This document shows, piece by piece, positions 46,954 through 57,260 of a DNA stretch of 64,000 bases. Made by a program: the position numbers and the translations under genes. The first letter of the stretch is position 1; every line of letters starts with the position of its first letter. The notes below the pieces were generated by a model that ran no database searches, was not told the origin of the DNA, and was given only the letters and a program-made list of their open reading frames with translations. Source of the DNA: Oikopleura dioica (Eukaryota; Chordata; Appendicularia; Copelata; Oikopleuridae); assembly GCA_907165135.1 (NCBI GenBank), contig OU015568.1:7696501-7760500 (forward strand), given 5' to 3'.

Positions 46954-49129
46954 TTATCGTCTTCGTTTCGGCTTTTTGATTAATTTTTGATTAGCTTGAA
47001 AACGTGGATAATTTGGATTACCTCCGACAACGAGTCTCCAGTTGATGATATCCTTTGGTGTCCAAGCATCATCATAACTGGTGCAGTTCGTCACCTGGCC
47101 GAGTTTATCTTCGAGAAAAATATTTGGCGGATCGGGAAAATTGACTCAACTAACCTGATAAAGACCAAACATACTCGCGGTCGCGATTCTGCGACCAGTG
47201 AAGGTAACCTAATCAACCCGTCGATGTTTCAAATTGCCGAGGAATCGAGTTAATACCTGTTTTTTCATTTTCGCGGCGCCAGTAATAGCGTCCGTTGAAA
47301 AGAGCAGAGCCGATTTCGTAGTTGCCGCCCAAACTGGCGTGTTCAATGGAAATGAAGTCCGGGATCTCGATCTCTTCGAATTTCAAACCGTGGCGAATTG
47401 TTGTCTCCTGAAAATTTTATCGTGGGGCCGCAATCGCTATTGTGGAGCAATTCGAGCGATTTCCGTTCTTGGGTTGCCACGAGTAGTACTCACGTTTCCT
47501 TGGATGTCTTTCTCGGTCGTCTCCCAAGCAGCTTTTACGAATGAGCCACCGCGCTTCGTCTCGTCGAATAACTTCCATCTAAGAAGCAAAAGTATTTTTC
47601 ACGTAATTTCTATTAGAGACTACCTGAACTCGCTAATCTTCGTCGGCCAGCGGTGATCTTCAGTGGTCATGTAGAGCGGTCGGTTGGGTCGACGCCCTTT
47701 GAAGATGTAATTCGAAAGACAGATGCTCTCCCCGTCCCACTTGTCCCACCCCCGCTGGATGATCCACTCGTATTTTCCGCGGAATTTTGGTTTTGAAAAA
47801 GGTCAAAAGAAAGTTCCGTCTTAGGAAGAAGTTGCGGCTCTAGAACATGTGTCGAAAACCTGAGTCAGGGTCTGAAGAGCTTAAATGAAAAGCCGCGTAG
47901 CGGCTTTTTTGTAAACGAAGCCGCAAAGCGGCTTCGCAAACATGACCATCTCAATCTATTATTGATTTCTGGCATAGCCGCTTCGCGGCTTTTCATTTTA
48001 GCTCGTTAGACCCTGACTCAGGTTTTCTACAAAGGTCGAGGTTGACAAAAATGAAGTTTTATGAAAAAAAATTATTCAAAACCAAATCAAGGATTGCTAA
48101 CCCACTGAATCAAATAGGGCTCGTCGGGGGAGTTCTCCGGCAAAATCTGCTCATATACAATCTTTCCGTTGAGCGTTCTCTGGTGCTCGCGATAGAGGCC
48201 GACCGCTAATAATGCACAGTTAGTGGCATAATTAGAGCTACTAATCTCGAGTGAGCTGCAACTTTCGCACCTGATAACTTGCGCAGTTCCATCAGGTGCT
48301 TGGACTTTAGAGTCTCTTTCCGCGCTTCTAAGAATTCTTTCGGTGAAGTGTAGCTCGTCTGTTGCTGGAAAGCGGCTCTTATGAAAAGAGAGTTATTTTT
48401 AGAAAGTCGTGTAAATTGCCATTTCAAAATAATATAGAGGGTTGTTTTATACACTCGGTTTCATATTCTTTAAAAGAATGACGAACTTTTGGGAAAACAA
48501 GGAGCATTTAAGAGACCTACTCGGAAGCAACATATTGTTTTCACTTGAAAAAAATTAATGAAAACATCAATGGTGACTAACAACTAAACAGAGCTTAAGA
48601 CCAGTATTTGCTTATTTCAAGAAGCGCTCAAAAGTACCTTACAGATCGGCGCACTTCTCCAGTAGAAATGTAGATGTGTTTTGGCTGTTTGATTTGGGTG
48701 AGTTTGAAGCCGCTTCCGGCGTCATCCCAGAAGCCCTTTTTGCCTTCGTTTTCGTGAAACGCGTACTTTCGGGGATTAATTGTTTCCTCCTGGAAATGAG
48801 CCCGCTCATTATGGAAATCCATTCAGGGTTCATCCCTTTCTGAATTCCTTGGACGCAGATTCCAGCTTTTGCTCAAAAATGGTTGAAATACGATTTCAGC
48901 GAAATTTTTTCGTAACATTTTCTTTACGATTGTTTGGTTATCCTTTGATTAGTGGTATTAAATCCCGTGCCCAGTTTGTGCACAACGCAGGATTTAGGCA
49001 GTCGTCCTCTGAGTAGAATCCACCCATATTACGTAAAATCGGCGGCTTATCAGCTTTTTTCTCGGCAGTGGGTCCGATCATCCACACGTATTGTCCGTCA
49101 GGGTGAGATTTTGTCGGACTTGCGTTGGA
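46954..49129 (-). CDS. Modular protein B, unknown function, 5' incomplete
   Basis: Nine minus-strand exons in consistent phase (49129-48965, 48789-48643, 48364-48271, 48205-48102, 47766-47624, 47578-47494, 47407-47257, 47208-47155, 47108-46954) encode about 365 residues ending KLIKKPKRRR. The protein repeats a loose pattern: a Gly-x-Tyr turn, Asn-Gly before a strand, then Tyr/Phe-Val/Ile-Trp (YVWMIG, GLYREHQRTLNGKIVYEQI, WIIQRGWDKWDGES, LFNGRYYWRR, EYVWSLS, WRLVVGG). That looks like tandem beta-rich modules of 40-60 residues, each split by introns. The YVWMIGP exon is shared with modular protein A at 50263-52024. The first junction looks GA-AG (48964). The acceptor at 47766 is weak. No signal peptide is seen because the 5' end is missing. 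Function unknown. Confidence 0.6.
47832..48034. mobile_element. MITE-A copy 26, in an intron of gene B
   Basis: Intact cores and three hairpins; it occupies most of the 335-bp intron 48101-47767. Confidence 0.85.
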
Positions 49130-49431
49130 CTTTCAAGGGCTTTTGACATTTGATGTTGTTATTTCTATTCGTTATAGCCTTTTGCGAGTATTTCACTTGC
49201 TAACACTTCTGTGTGAAACTAAATAAAAAATCAATTCATCAAGAATTCTTTTTTCAAAAAAAGATCTGGAAAAATGAAAGAGATTTCTAAAAAATATGTA
49301 GCAGATTTTGGAAATTTTGGAAAATGTCACTATGCGCAGTTTATGAATGGGATGCGTTATCCTTGGTAAAATGAAGAAGAATAAGTAAGATGAAAATATA
49401 TATATATTTTAGTGAGAGAGTAACTCATAAG

Positions 49432-50256
49432 ATGTTCGAAAAGTCAGATGGAGAGACTGTTTGTGAAAATTGTGTTGGCTTTTTTGGTTGGAGATACTTT
49501 TTAAATCTTATCAATTTATATTGTATCAGTTTATCATTTCAAATTCAACTTAATAGTCTACAAAATATAGACTCGATTATAAAGATTTTTGTTCTTTAAT
49601 TCTACGAGAAAGCCAAAAAAAGTAAGGGTTATAATTCGTACTATGGAACTGAAGGAGGGAGATTTGTTCTATCAGACGCCAAATTCAAATGTCCAGCTGG
49701 GAAATGTTCCAATGAAATGCTTACGTTTAGAGAGTTCTTCATCGGCAAATGTTGTGAGGAAGCAAGGAAGTTATATGGATATGATAGGGTTGATTACCAA
49801 AAGAAAGTTACCGAACAATTCGAGGCTTCTAAAACTGTTGAAGAAGATGCGAAAAAACACTTGAAGATGTTCTGAAAAAACTAGCCGTTGCAAAGCAAAA
49901 TGTAGCCCTGGCAAAAATCGAGGTTGAGAAAGCTCAGTCTGAGCGAGAATATATGAAGTCACTAACGAGGCTGGCTTTTATAGAAGCAGCAGCTGAGATG
50001 GGTGGGACAGGTACATTTTAGCAATCTTGTTTGTTATTTGATAAAATCTAAAAAATCAGACAGAAAAGTAGAAAAAGATGATAAAAGATCAACGTGTGAT
50101 ATTTGCATGGAGCAATATGACAAGAGTAAACAATATGAATGTGTTCTCTACTGTGGTCATCGATTCTGCCGCAAATGTCTAACTGAACTTTCCCCGAAAA
50201 TTTGTCCAGTCTGTCGAAAAGAATTCACAAATGAACAGATCATCAAACTTCACTAA
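49432..50256 (+). CDS. RING-finger protein with central coiled coil (probable E3 ligase); apparent 1-base frameshift
   Basis: Exons 49432-49486, 49613-50010 and 50060-50256 encode about 215 residues. The N-terminal third has two Cys pairs (CENC, CPAGKC) and conserved-looking aromatic residues. A 60-residue charged helix follows (LAVAKQNVALAKIEVEKAQ). At the C-terminus is a C3HC4 RING: CDICMEQYD, CGHRFCRKCL and CPVC. The reading frame breaks once, at the six-A run 49853-49858. One more A would restore it and would make the exon length fit its splice phases. That suggests an assembly error in a homopolymer, though a real mutation cannot be excluded. The stop lies 6 bp from the stop of the minus-strand gene A. 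A RING with this layout would be expected to recruit an E2 enzyme for ubiquitin transfer; the substrate is unknown. Confidence 0.75.
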
Positions 50257-50262
50257 AGTCTG

Positions 50263-52024
50263 CTATTGACTCAGCCGTTCCTTGATCCAATAAATAAAGT
50301 TTTCTTTGCGATCCTCATTCTGCATGGGCTCCTGTATCGGTAAACCATTCCTATAAATAATTCATTCCAAGGAGAAAACCATTATCGCCAAAAAGAAGGA
50401 CCAAGAATTGAGTTCACTTTATCAGCAAACGAACCCTCCAAACTGAGATCCTGCCCAAATTCTTTATCTGTCAAGTTTCAATTCAAAAATTTCAGAAAAA
50501 GTAGAGCAAAAATGTGGGAAAATCCTCGAAAATTCCACGACGAGAATTCTCTTTCCACGTCAAGTTAGAGTTGGTACCTGTCTTTAATTTGTATAAATGC
50601 GGCTTTCTCATTGAAAGGGTTTGGGAGCAGCTCGTAGACGCCGTTTCGCGAATCGATTGGGGAACCAACATCGAGGTTCAGGAACATTGGCTTATCGTTA
50701 TCCTGAAAATCGTTTTGTTGGTTTTTGCGATGGTGTTCAGGGTTCGGGAACCTGTGAAGAAAACATGAGTCAGGATCTGAGCCAGAATAGAAAGGCAAAT
50801 TGTATGATAATTTTGCGAAGCCGCTATGCGGCTTCGTTTAAGAAAAAGCCGCTACGCGGCTTTTCATTAGAGATCTTTCAGTTCCTGAGTCAGGTTTTCT
50901 ACACAGGTTGCCGAGCCCAGCTTATTCTGAGAAAAAAAATTTTTGACGAGAAATATTTTGATGGTGAGAAAGGATGTTTAATACCTGGATGCAAAAGTGC
51001 TTTTTCTTCGCGGGAACCCACGAATTCTTCGAGCCTCGAAATCCTTTGTACTTGCACACATGCCAATTTTTGGCTTCTGTAGAACGCTTTTCAACTTGTT
51101 TTACTAGACTTCCCGCTACCTCTTGAGGTGCTTCAAGAGGTGTCTTTTTCCACATTCGAAAAAGCGATTCCTGTAGGTATCATGGTCGGGTCGGCGGAGT
51201 AGAAAGCACCGACAGGTTTTCCACGTTCTGGGCCAATCATCCAAACAAAATTCTTGTCGCTGCTTTTTGAGGGCCCTTATTGGAAAACGACGAGTTTTCT
51301 CGCCTCCAATTATTGTTCCTGCGGAGCCCGGTGCCTGGCTACGTACTGCACGAAATTCTGGCACTTCTTGTTCGCCGCCATGTACAACGGCTTATTGTGT
51401 TCCACACACCAGCGCATCTTAATTTTTTCGGTCAGCTGGGGTTCAGGTTTCTAATCTCGTGTTGCCGACGTATGTAAGAGTTGATAAATAGATTCTTGTT
51501 AAATTTCAAGGACATAATTGTAGCGAAAATTACAGAACCATTTCTGATAGGAAATATACTAGAACCACTACATGGGATACAGTATTGTCTCGGCTGAAAT
51601 CTGATCTGGAAAATAAACTAGAATTACTACAGAAAATCGAGAAGCCGCTCGCGGCTTCGAGTAATAGAGAACTCAAGCCGCGCGAAGCGCGGCTTTCTCG
51701 TCTTCTTTTGCTCGAAGCCGCAAGCGGCTTTTCGATTTTTTGAAGTAATTCTAGCTCATTTTCCAGATTAGATTTACAGCCGAGACAACACTGTATCCCG
51801 TCAATTACCGAATGTGCAAAAACATCCGCTTCTTTATTTTGTCCCTTGTTTGGAAATGGCCCGGAAATTACCTGATTGATTTGTACATAAATCGGTTTGC
51901 CATTCAGCATCTCATCTTCTCGCTCGTAAACTCCTCCGTATTCCTGCTGAGGATAAGTGCCAACCAAAACTTCGATTCGTTTAGGTGTATCTGAGAGCTT
52001 TTCTCTGGGCTCTGGAAGTTTCAT
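50263..52024 (-). CDS. Modular protein A, unknown function
   Basis: Seven minus-strand exons (52024-51872, 51450-51347, 51259-51214, 51170-50985, 50702-50578, 50461-50435, 50350-50263), all GT-AG and in phase, give 242 residues from ATG to TAG. It contains the same landmarks as gene B: GGVYEREDEMLNGKPIYVQI, NKPLYMAANK, FVWMIGPERGKP, then NGVYELLPNPF and RIWAGSQFGG. These fit repeated beta-rich modules with Gly-x-Tyr and Asn-Gly turns and a Tyr/Phe-Val-Trp strand. There is no signal peptide at this start (MKLPEPREKLSDTPKRIE), so it is probably intracellular unless a 5' exon is missing. One intron carries MITE-B copy 5 and another MITE-A copy 27. Gene B next door is probably a paralogue. No known family is recognised. 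Confidence 0.65.
50737..50922. mobile_element. MITE-A copy 27, in an intron of gene A
   Basis: It occupies two thirds of the 281-bp intron 50984-50703. The right core reads CCTGAGTCAGG, so here both cores have the same orientation. Confidence 0.85.
51574..51799. mobile_element. MITE-B copy 5, full length
   Basis: The most complete member: inverted arms run from GGGATACAGTATTGTCTCGG at 51574 to the complement at 51799, through TCTGGAAAATAAACTAGAAT and the GAAGCCGC hairpin, around CCGCGCGAAGCGCGG. The TA-CAGT start is typical of Tc1/mariner-derived MITEs. It lies in the first intron of gene A. Confidence 0.85.
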
Positions 52025-53185
52025 TTTAAGGTTATCCGACGCGATAAACAATTTGCTTTATTTCTGTCATTCTTTTTTGAATGTTTGAATCGAGCTTTCC
52101 TTCTAAATCGATTGGAATAACCCGATTCCAATTTGAAATCAACCGTTAATTGGCGTCATTATCGTAACAATAAGTCTCCAGAGGCCATTTTTGGAGCTTT
52201 GGTCAAATGTCATTGAAGTTCAAAATAGAGCCCAGCCCTGTATTGTGCTGATGATGCTGGTTGAAAAATTGTTTGACCTATTTTTGCCACAAAAAATTAC
52301 ATGAAAAAATGACACATCGGTCCTAGTTTTTGCGGTTTTTAAAATCCTATAATTCGAAATTGAGCATAAAATTTATTCTAGCTGAAAAAACTCGACTCTG
52401 TGGTAATAAAAATTCATAATTACGCCTTGTAAAGCCACTTTATGAAAAGAAAAAGCTTTTCAACCTCACCCACCAGGCATTTTCTTTCTCTTTACATGCG
52501 TCTTCTTGAAGCTCGAAATCTCTTTCTTTTTTAGCTGCTCGGTGAAAAATAATCGAGTTACCCAGCGGGCTAATCAGCCAAAATTTATTTTACTACTCGT
52601 CTGGATAATCGCCGCCTCGTTTTTGTTTTTCCCCGCGGAACAAAGACTATAAAAAAGGATTCTTTTCTATTTTTTCGCTAAGCTGCTGCAGATGGAGAAT
52701 TCGCAGGGGCGATTTATTTTTTAAAAGAGGAAGGTTTATTCAGTGTTGATATTGAAATGAATATTTAAGGGACGGCATGGACATTGTGTCACACAGCTGA
52801 CAAAAATTGGAAAGTCTGATTTCGAGTGCGCAGAATACTATGCACCTGCTCTTTTTGGTACAGGGCTGGGCGCGGCAACCTGTGTAGAAAACCTGAGTCA
52901 GGTTCTGAAGAGCTAAAATTAAAAGCCGCGTAGCGGCTTTTTTAATAAACGAAGCCGCTTTGCGTCTTCCCATCACAATCATTCTTATCTATTTTAAAAT
53001 ATTGTCGAAGCCGCTTTGCGGCTTTAGTTTAAAAAAAAACCGCTACGCGGCTTTTCATTTTAGCTCTTCAGAACCTAACTATGGTTTTCAACAACATGTT
53101 TTTGGAATAGGGAATAAGTGGAATTACAGAACGTAGAATTATAGAAAATATATAAAAAAAATATGCCACACTGTCAATAATCGGT
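52025..53185. other. Intergenic DNA between genes A and the small secreted protein
   Basis: It should hold the promoter of gene A (minus strand). One MITE-A copy lies at 52864-53100; nothing else is recognised. Confidence 0.5.
52864..53100. mobile_element. MITE-A copy 28
   Basis: Long copy with four hairpins; the right core is decayed (CCTAACTATGG). Confidence 0.8.
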
Positions 53186-53670
53186 TTACGTTGTGCAATA
53201 GAATGACCGAAGTATGGTATATTCCTTTTCGAAACGATTCTTCATAAGCTTCTGCAAACGCTCATGAGCCCGTCCAATATTCTTACACTTCTTGCCGGAC
53301 AATTTTCGTTTTCCCAGTTTCTTCATTTTTCGTAGCCTCATCTCCACATTCATATTCCAATTCTCAACCACGGTACAACGATTTTTCTCATCCCTAAAGC
53401 AATTTAATTTGTTCCAATAAATAGTCATTATTACCGAAATAATGTAAAGCCAGGTTTTAGGCAATTTTTATTGTCATTTAATTTTTTGTGAATCTTATCA
53501 AATCTGAGAATAAGTCTCAGAAACTTCGCCAGCGCGTCCTTTTCTTCAGGTGAACGGTCGGTTGATGTTTTTGCGTCATTTAACATTTCCAAGATTAAAA
53601 GTCTGGATTCTTCAAATTGAGATTTTCCGGCATTCACTATAAAAATCAAGGCGAGGAGAAAGGTGCGCAT
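53186..53670 (-). CDS. Small secreted helical protein, unknown function
   Basis: Two exons (53670-53435, 53393-53186) with a 41-bp GT-AG intron encode 147 residues. The N-terminus MRTFLLALIFIVNAGKS is a clear signal peptide. The mature part is mostly charged and helical (EESRLLILEMLNDAK, then KKLGKRKLSGKK) and strongly basic in its second half. It carries four cysteines, which could form two disulfides. The start at 53670 is chosen because translation there yields the signal peptide; an in-frame upstream ATG would bury it. A TATATATATA box lies about 60 bp upstream, near 53730. Larvacean houses and other secretions contain many small lineage-specific proteins, but nothing here points to a specific one. 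Confidence 0.7.
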
Positions 53671-53727
53671 CAATATTTTAAATTTCAAATTATATATTTC
53701 TCGTTTGAACTTCGTTCTTAGTTTTGC

Positions 53728-53741
53728 GGTATATATATAGA
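53728..53741 (-). promoter_or_regulatory. TATA box of the small secreted-protein gene
   Basis: On the minus strand CTATATATATACCG lies about 58-71 bp before the ATG at 53670. Spacing suits a short 5' leader. Position and orientation are the only evidence. Confidence 0.5.
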
Positions 53742-55246
53742 GTAACACTCGGATTTAAAGAAGCTCTTGGATTTGAACTGTTTCTTTGCCTGTAATTGAG
53801 AAGCGCAACTGATTTCATTCTCTAATCAGGTTTAGAAATAGTTTCATGGCGCCTATCCTCAATTTTGAATTTTGAGAAGTCACCCTCCCCTTGATCAAAT
53901 CTATCCAAGTACCAGTTCATCTTCTATGCATCTGCAATTCCAGCTCATTTCATTGTTGTGAGAAAACGGACCCCGCCCCGTGATAAGCTCGGCGGGGGAC
54001 GATTCTTTCTGTACGCAGTGGAAAGTCGTTCCACGCTGTCCGTTGTAAAAGATCGGATGCGATCGGCGCTTTATCAGTTTTCTCTTCGGGGCTTATCAAC
54101 GCGGCCCCTACGTAACAGAAACGAGATTACTAAAATTGCCAAATTAATTGGCGCTTTTCGACGAAAAATTATAAAACGCGATACTATCGTTGATGCCGAT
54201 AAGCATTAACTTGAAAATTATTTCATTTCTTAAAAAAAAAGTCAACGTTAGTTCATCATCACTAGAATAATATGATTAATTCTCGAAGATATCAGAAATT
54301 ATATGCGTAATTCAAAAACAGCCCATTCCTTTTCTGATATACTAGAATTCTTTTTATAGAATTTCAAGGGCTGTTGAGAGCTTTTTTCTATGAGTTATAG
54401 AAAACAGAAGCAACTGGAGGGTAAGTTTCACGTTTAGCTGTCACGAGCTGCTTTGTCCTTCACAAGTACTCATTTGACAATTCTGTTCGTTCCTCTTTTT
54501 CTACCTGCCGTTCTTGACGCTAAGCATCCGCCATTTCACATTTTTTCGTCCCCAAGCTGTCTCGTTTACCTCCTTCAATCACGATTTCTTTTCGCCTTTT
54601 CATTTTAAAATTTTGGATGTTTTTTTCAGGAAAAAGTTAGAACGTTTTCTGTGGTTTATTCTTTGGGCTCGCCTTCGATAACGCCTCTCGCCCCCGGATT
54701 CCTGGTCTTCCGGATCGGATGCATGCCAGAATAACATGCTCTTTCATTACTGCAACGCATAAAAAACATACTAAGGAGTTACAAAATTTTTATAAAGAAA
54801 ACTAAAGTTCACGAGAGCCCACTCGAAGCTGATGAATTGCAAGGGTCCATGCTGGCAAATTCAAATTACTCAACAAGTCATGCTAGTTGTCCGCAGAAAC
54901 AGAGTGTGCACCTCTGTCAAATTCCAGGATCCAAACGAAACGTTCAGCGAAAAAATCAGACGTGTAGCAACTTCATCTTCACTTGGGATTCGAGCTGTAA
55001 TTAGATAAACTCGCAGTTAGATGTTTACAAATCGCAGGACTTATTTTTACATGAGTACAGTTGACCTTTTAGTGAAGTCTTGCTGAGCTTCAATCTTCGT
55101 CAAAAAGTCTCTAGATGAAATTTGTTAATCACTATCGAATCTTTCGAGAACAATTTTAACAAAACAACGCGACAAAGCTACAACCGTTCTTTACGTTTTT
55201 TGCAAAAAAAGAGAAATTGTTAGTGTCGATTGATTCTGTTTTCACG
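53742..55246. other. Intergenic DNA, no gene found
   Basis: It contains the upstream regions of two divergent genes and no mobile-element copies of the two main families. A stretch reading ATG AGT TAT AGA followed by a GTAAG donor (about 54390-54420) has no downstream partner. Confidence 0.45.
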
Positions 55247-56827
55247 ATGGATGAAGAAGTGATCGACTTGCTCGAAGATTTTTCCGATCGAGAGTTCGAC
55301 GAAGAAGAGCAGGAAGACGAAGAGCCGGAACTTGATGAAGCTGATCTTCAGGAGATCGATGAAATGGACGAACCCGAACAAGAAGAGTATGAGCCAGAGC
55401 CATACGTTCCTCCAAAACCAGCGGGAAAGATACCACTCAGCTCAGCAGATCTTCTCGCTAGTCCTGAGAGACCAAAGAGAAAAATTCCGACGAATTCGGC
55501 GTCGGGGAATCGACAGGGAAAGATTCCTCTAAGTCAGAGTTCTGAAATTATTTATGCAACAGGAAAGTATAAAGTCACTTTACGTGTTATCGAACTCCTA
55601 CTAAAGCTCATCAGATCTACTTGCCAGTCCAGAGAAAGCTCCCCGCCGACCGGGGAACGCAACAGGTCCTCGAAAACAAGGGAAGATTCTCAGCTCCGCT
55701 GATCTACTGGCCAGTCCCGAAAGACCTAAGAAGCGGACAATCTCGCAGAAACCAGTGAAAAAACCTGATGATCATCTGGCAAAACAGATTTTCGAAGTCG
55801 AAAAGAAAGAACCTCCTCGAAAAAAGATCCTTCTCAACTCTGATGATCTCCTTGCAAGCCCAGAAAAGCCGAAAAAAGTTGCCAGAAGAACCGTCCTACC
55901 ACCAGGCACGAGTCCAGCTCAAAAGAAAAAGATTTTGACCTCTGCGCAGCTTCTGGAAAGCCCGGAAAAGGTGCAAAAGCGAATGCCTCCACCGCCTCCC
56001 GGAAGCCAAAAGAAAAAGATCTTGAACTCAGCAGAGTTGATGGCGAGCCCGGAGAAGGTTCAAAAGCGGCCTGGTCCTCCACCGCCTGGAAGCAAGAAGA
56101 GAAAAATCTTGAGCTCAGAAGATCTTCTCGCAAGTCCAGAGAAACCAACCGGTTCGGTCCTTCGTGGAACAGGGCAGTCTGCAAATCAGCAGGTTAAGAT
56201 GATTCAAAGGAAGAAAATGGACATCAACTTATCCTTCAAAGAACTGACGGAAAGAAATAAGGTTGTGGAAAAGCCCGCCTCTCCTGAAGAGGAGGAGGAA
56301 GAAGATGAACGAATGCCGATTGAAGGTCTGGTTCAGAATATTTTCTAAAACTTATGCTTATAAAAAATAATTGAACCTGAAAAAGTCACTATTGCCAAGA
56401 GCAAGAAACCTGCCAAACCAGCCCAACCTGCTCAGCGGAAGATTCCGCTTACTTCTTCCCAACTTATTGACAGCCCGAAGAAGCCAATTCCTGTTTTGAA
56501 GAAAAAAGTGGCAAATCATAGCAAGAAGCTTTCATTCCCGGGCCCCGAAGAACAAATTGAAGTCGTCGATTCGGACGAAGAGCGCACTGAACAGAAGAAA
56601 CTGCCCATCGAAGGAATGATTCAATTCAGCAGAACTCATAAATCATTATTAGCGACATACCAATTGAATCAGAAAAAGTGACGATTCGAAATAAACCAGC
56701 AGCAGAAGACGATGGCCCTGACAGTGAGGATGAACTCTACGACGTCAAGGAGCGGGTGGAAAATCTCCAAGACGATCTCCAAGAAATGTGGGGTCTTTTG
56801 CAAAAGCTAACAGGACAGGATTTATAA
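55247..56827 (+). CDS. Acidic protein with tandem SP-containing repeats
   Basis: Four exons (55247-55538, 55615-56325, 56386-56613, 56679-56827) give 459 residues. Residues 1-55 are almost all Glu, Asp, Pro and hydrophobic. About eight repeats of 25-40 residues follow, each built as KKIL-x-S-x-[DE]-L-L-A-S-P-E-[KR]-P/V-x-KR, some separated by PPPPGS linkers. Two copies of a [RK][ML]PIE...VTI unit come next, and a short coiled coil (NLQDDLQEMWGLLQKL) ends the protein. Every repeat offers an SPE/SPER site flanked by basic residues, a likely target of proline-directed kinases. Basic plus acidic blocks and no signal peptide suggest a nuclear or scaffold role (inference). The 56614-56678 intron has a GA donor. 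No family is recognised. Confidence 0.75.
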
Positions 56828-56849
56828 TTCAAATATTTATGGAACCGTC

Positions 56850-57260
56850 ATGTTCATGTCAGGAAGTCCAAATTAATAATAATCCAAATTAATAATCATT
56901 AACACGTCATTAACGAATGTTTACTATCCAATTAAACAGCCTTCGCACTCGATGTTACGCGAAAAACAACGGATCCAGATATTCGTAAACATGCCAAAAG
57001 GTGAGTTAACATATCTTACTCGATCTGTTCAACGCGTTTTTAGCATATTCAAGGAAGCGGCAATGTTTGAAAATGTCTGTCCAAGAGCGTCATGGGAGAA
57101 AATGAAGCGCTCCGTGGAAGATCCGGTGCCGTTTTTCGGAACCAACGTCGACAAGTGTTGCCAAACCGGAGAGGAGCCGCGAAAGAAAACAAGCAGCAAG
57201 CTCAACAATCGCAAGGTCAAGAACCAGGACTTTCTCTCTCTCATGTACCCTGTCGATTAA
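56850..57260 (+). CDS. Small conserved-looking protein, start uncertain
   Basis: Exons 56940-57000 and 57044-57260 join in phase (AAAG|GTGAG ... TTTTTAG|C) to give RKTTDPDIRKHAK-SIFKEAAMFENV, DPVPFFGTNVDKCCQTGEE and a basic tail ending MYPVD. A 13-base first exon, 56850-56862 (MFMS), would supply the start through a GA-AG intron. Alternatively 56939 is a trans-splice acceptor. The ATG is only 22 bp beyond the stop of the SP-repeat gene on the same strand, the spacing expected for a larvacean operon. An ATAAAATAAA signal lies near 57290. The protein is 93 residues with the proposed start; I do not recognise it. Confidence 0.5.

Noticed and set aside
47234-47656. 140-codon plus-strand frame
   Set aside because: It is the shadow of gene B exons on the minus strand, whose phases and module motifs fit far better.
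51130-51214. Reading the YSADPTMIP stretch as coding in gene A
   Set aside because: It leads to a stop; treating 51213-51171 as a 43-bp GT-AG intron joins two long open exons in phase.
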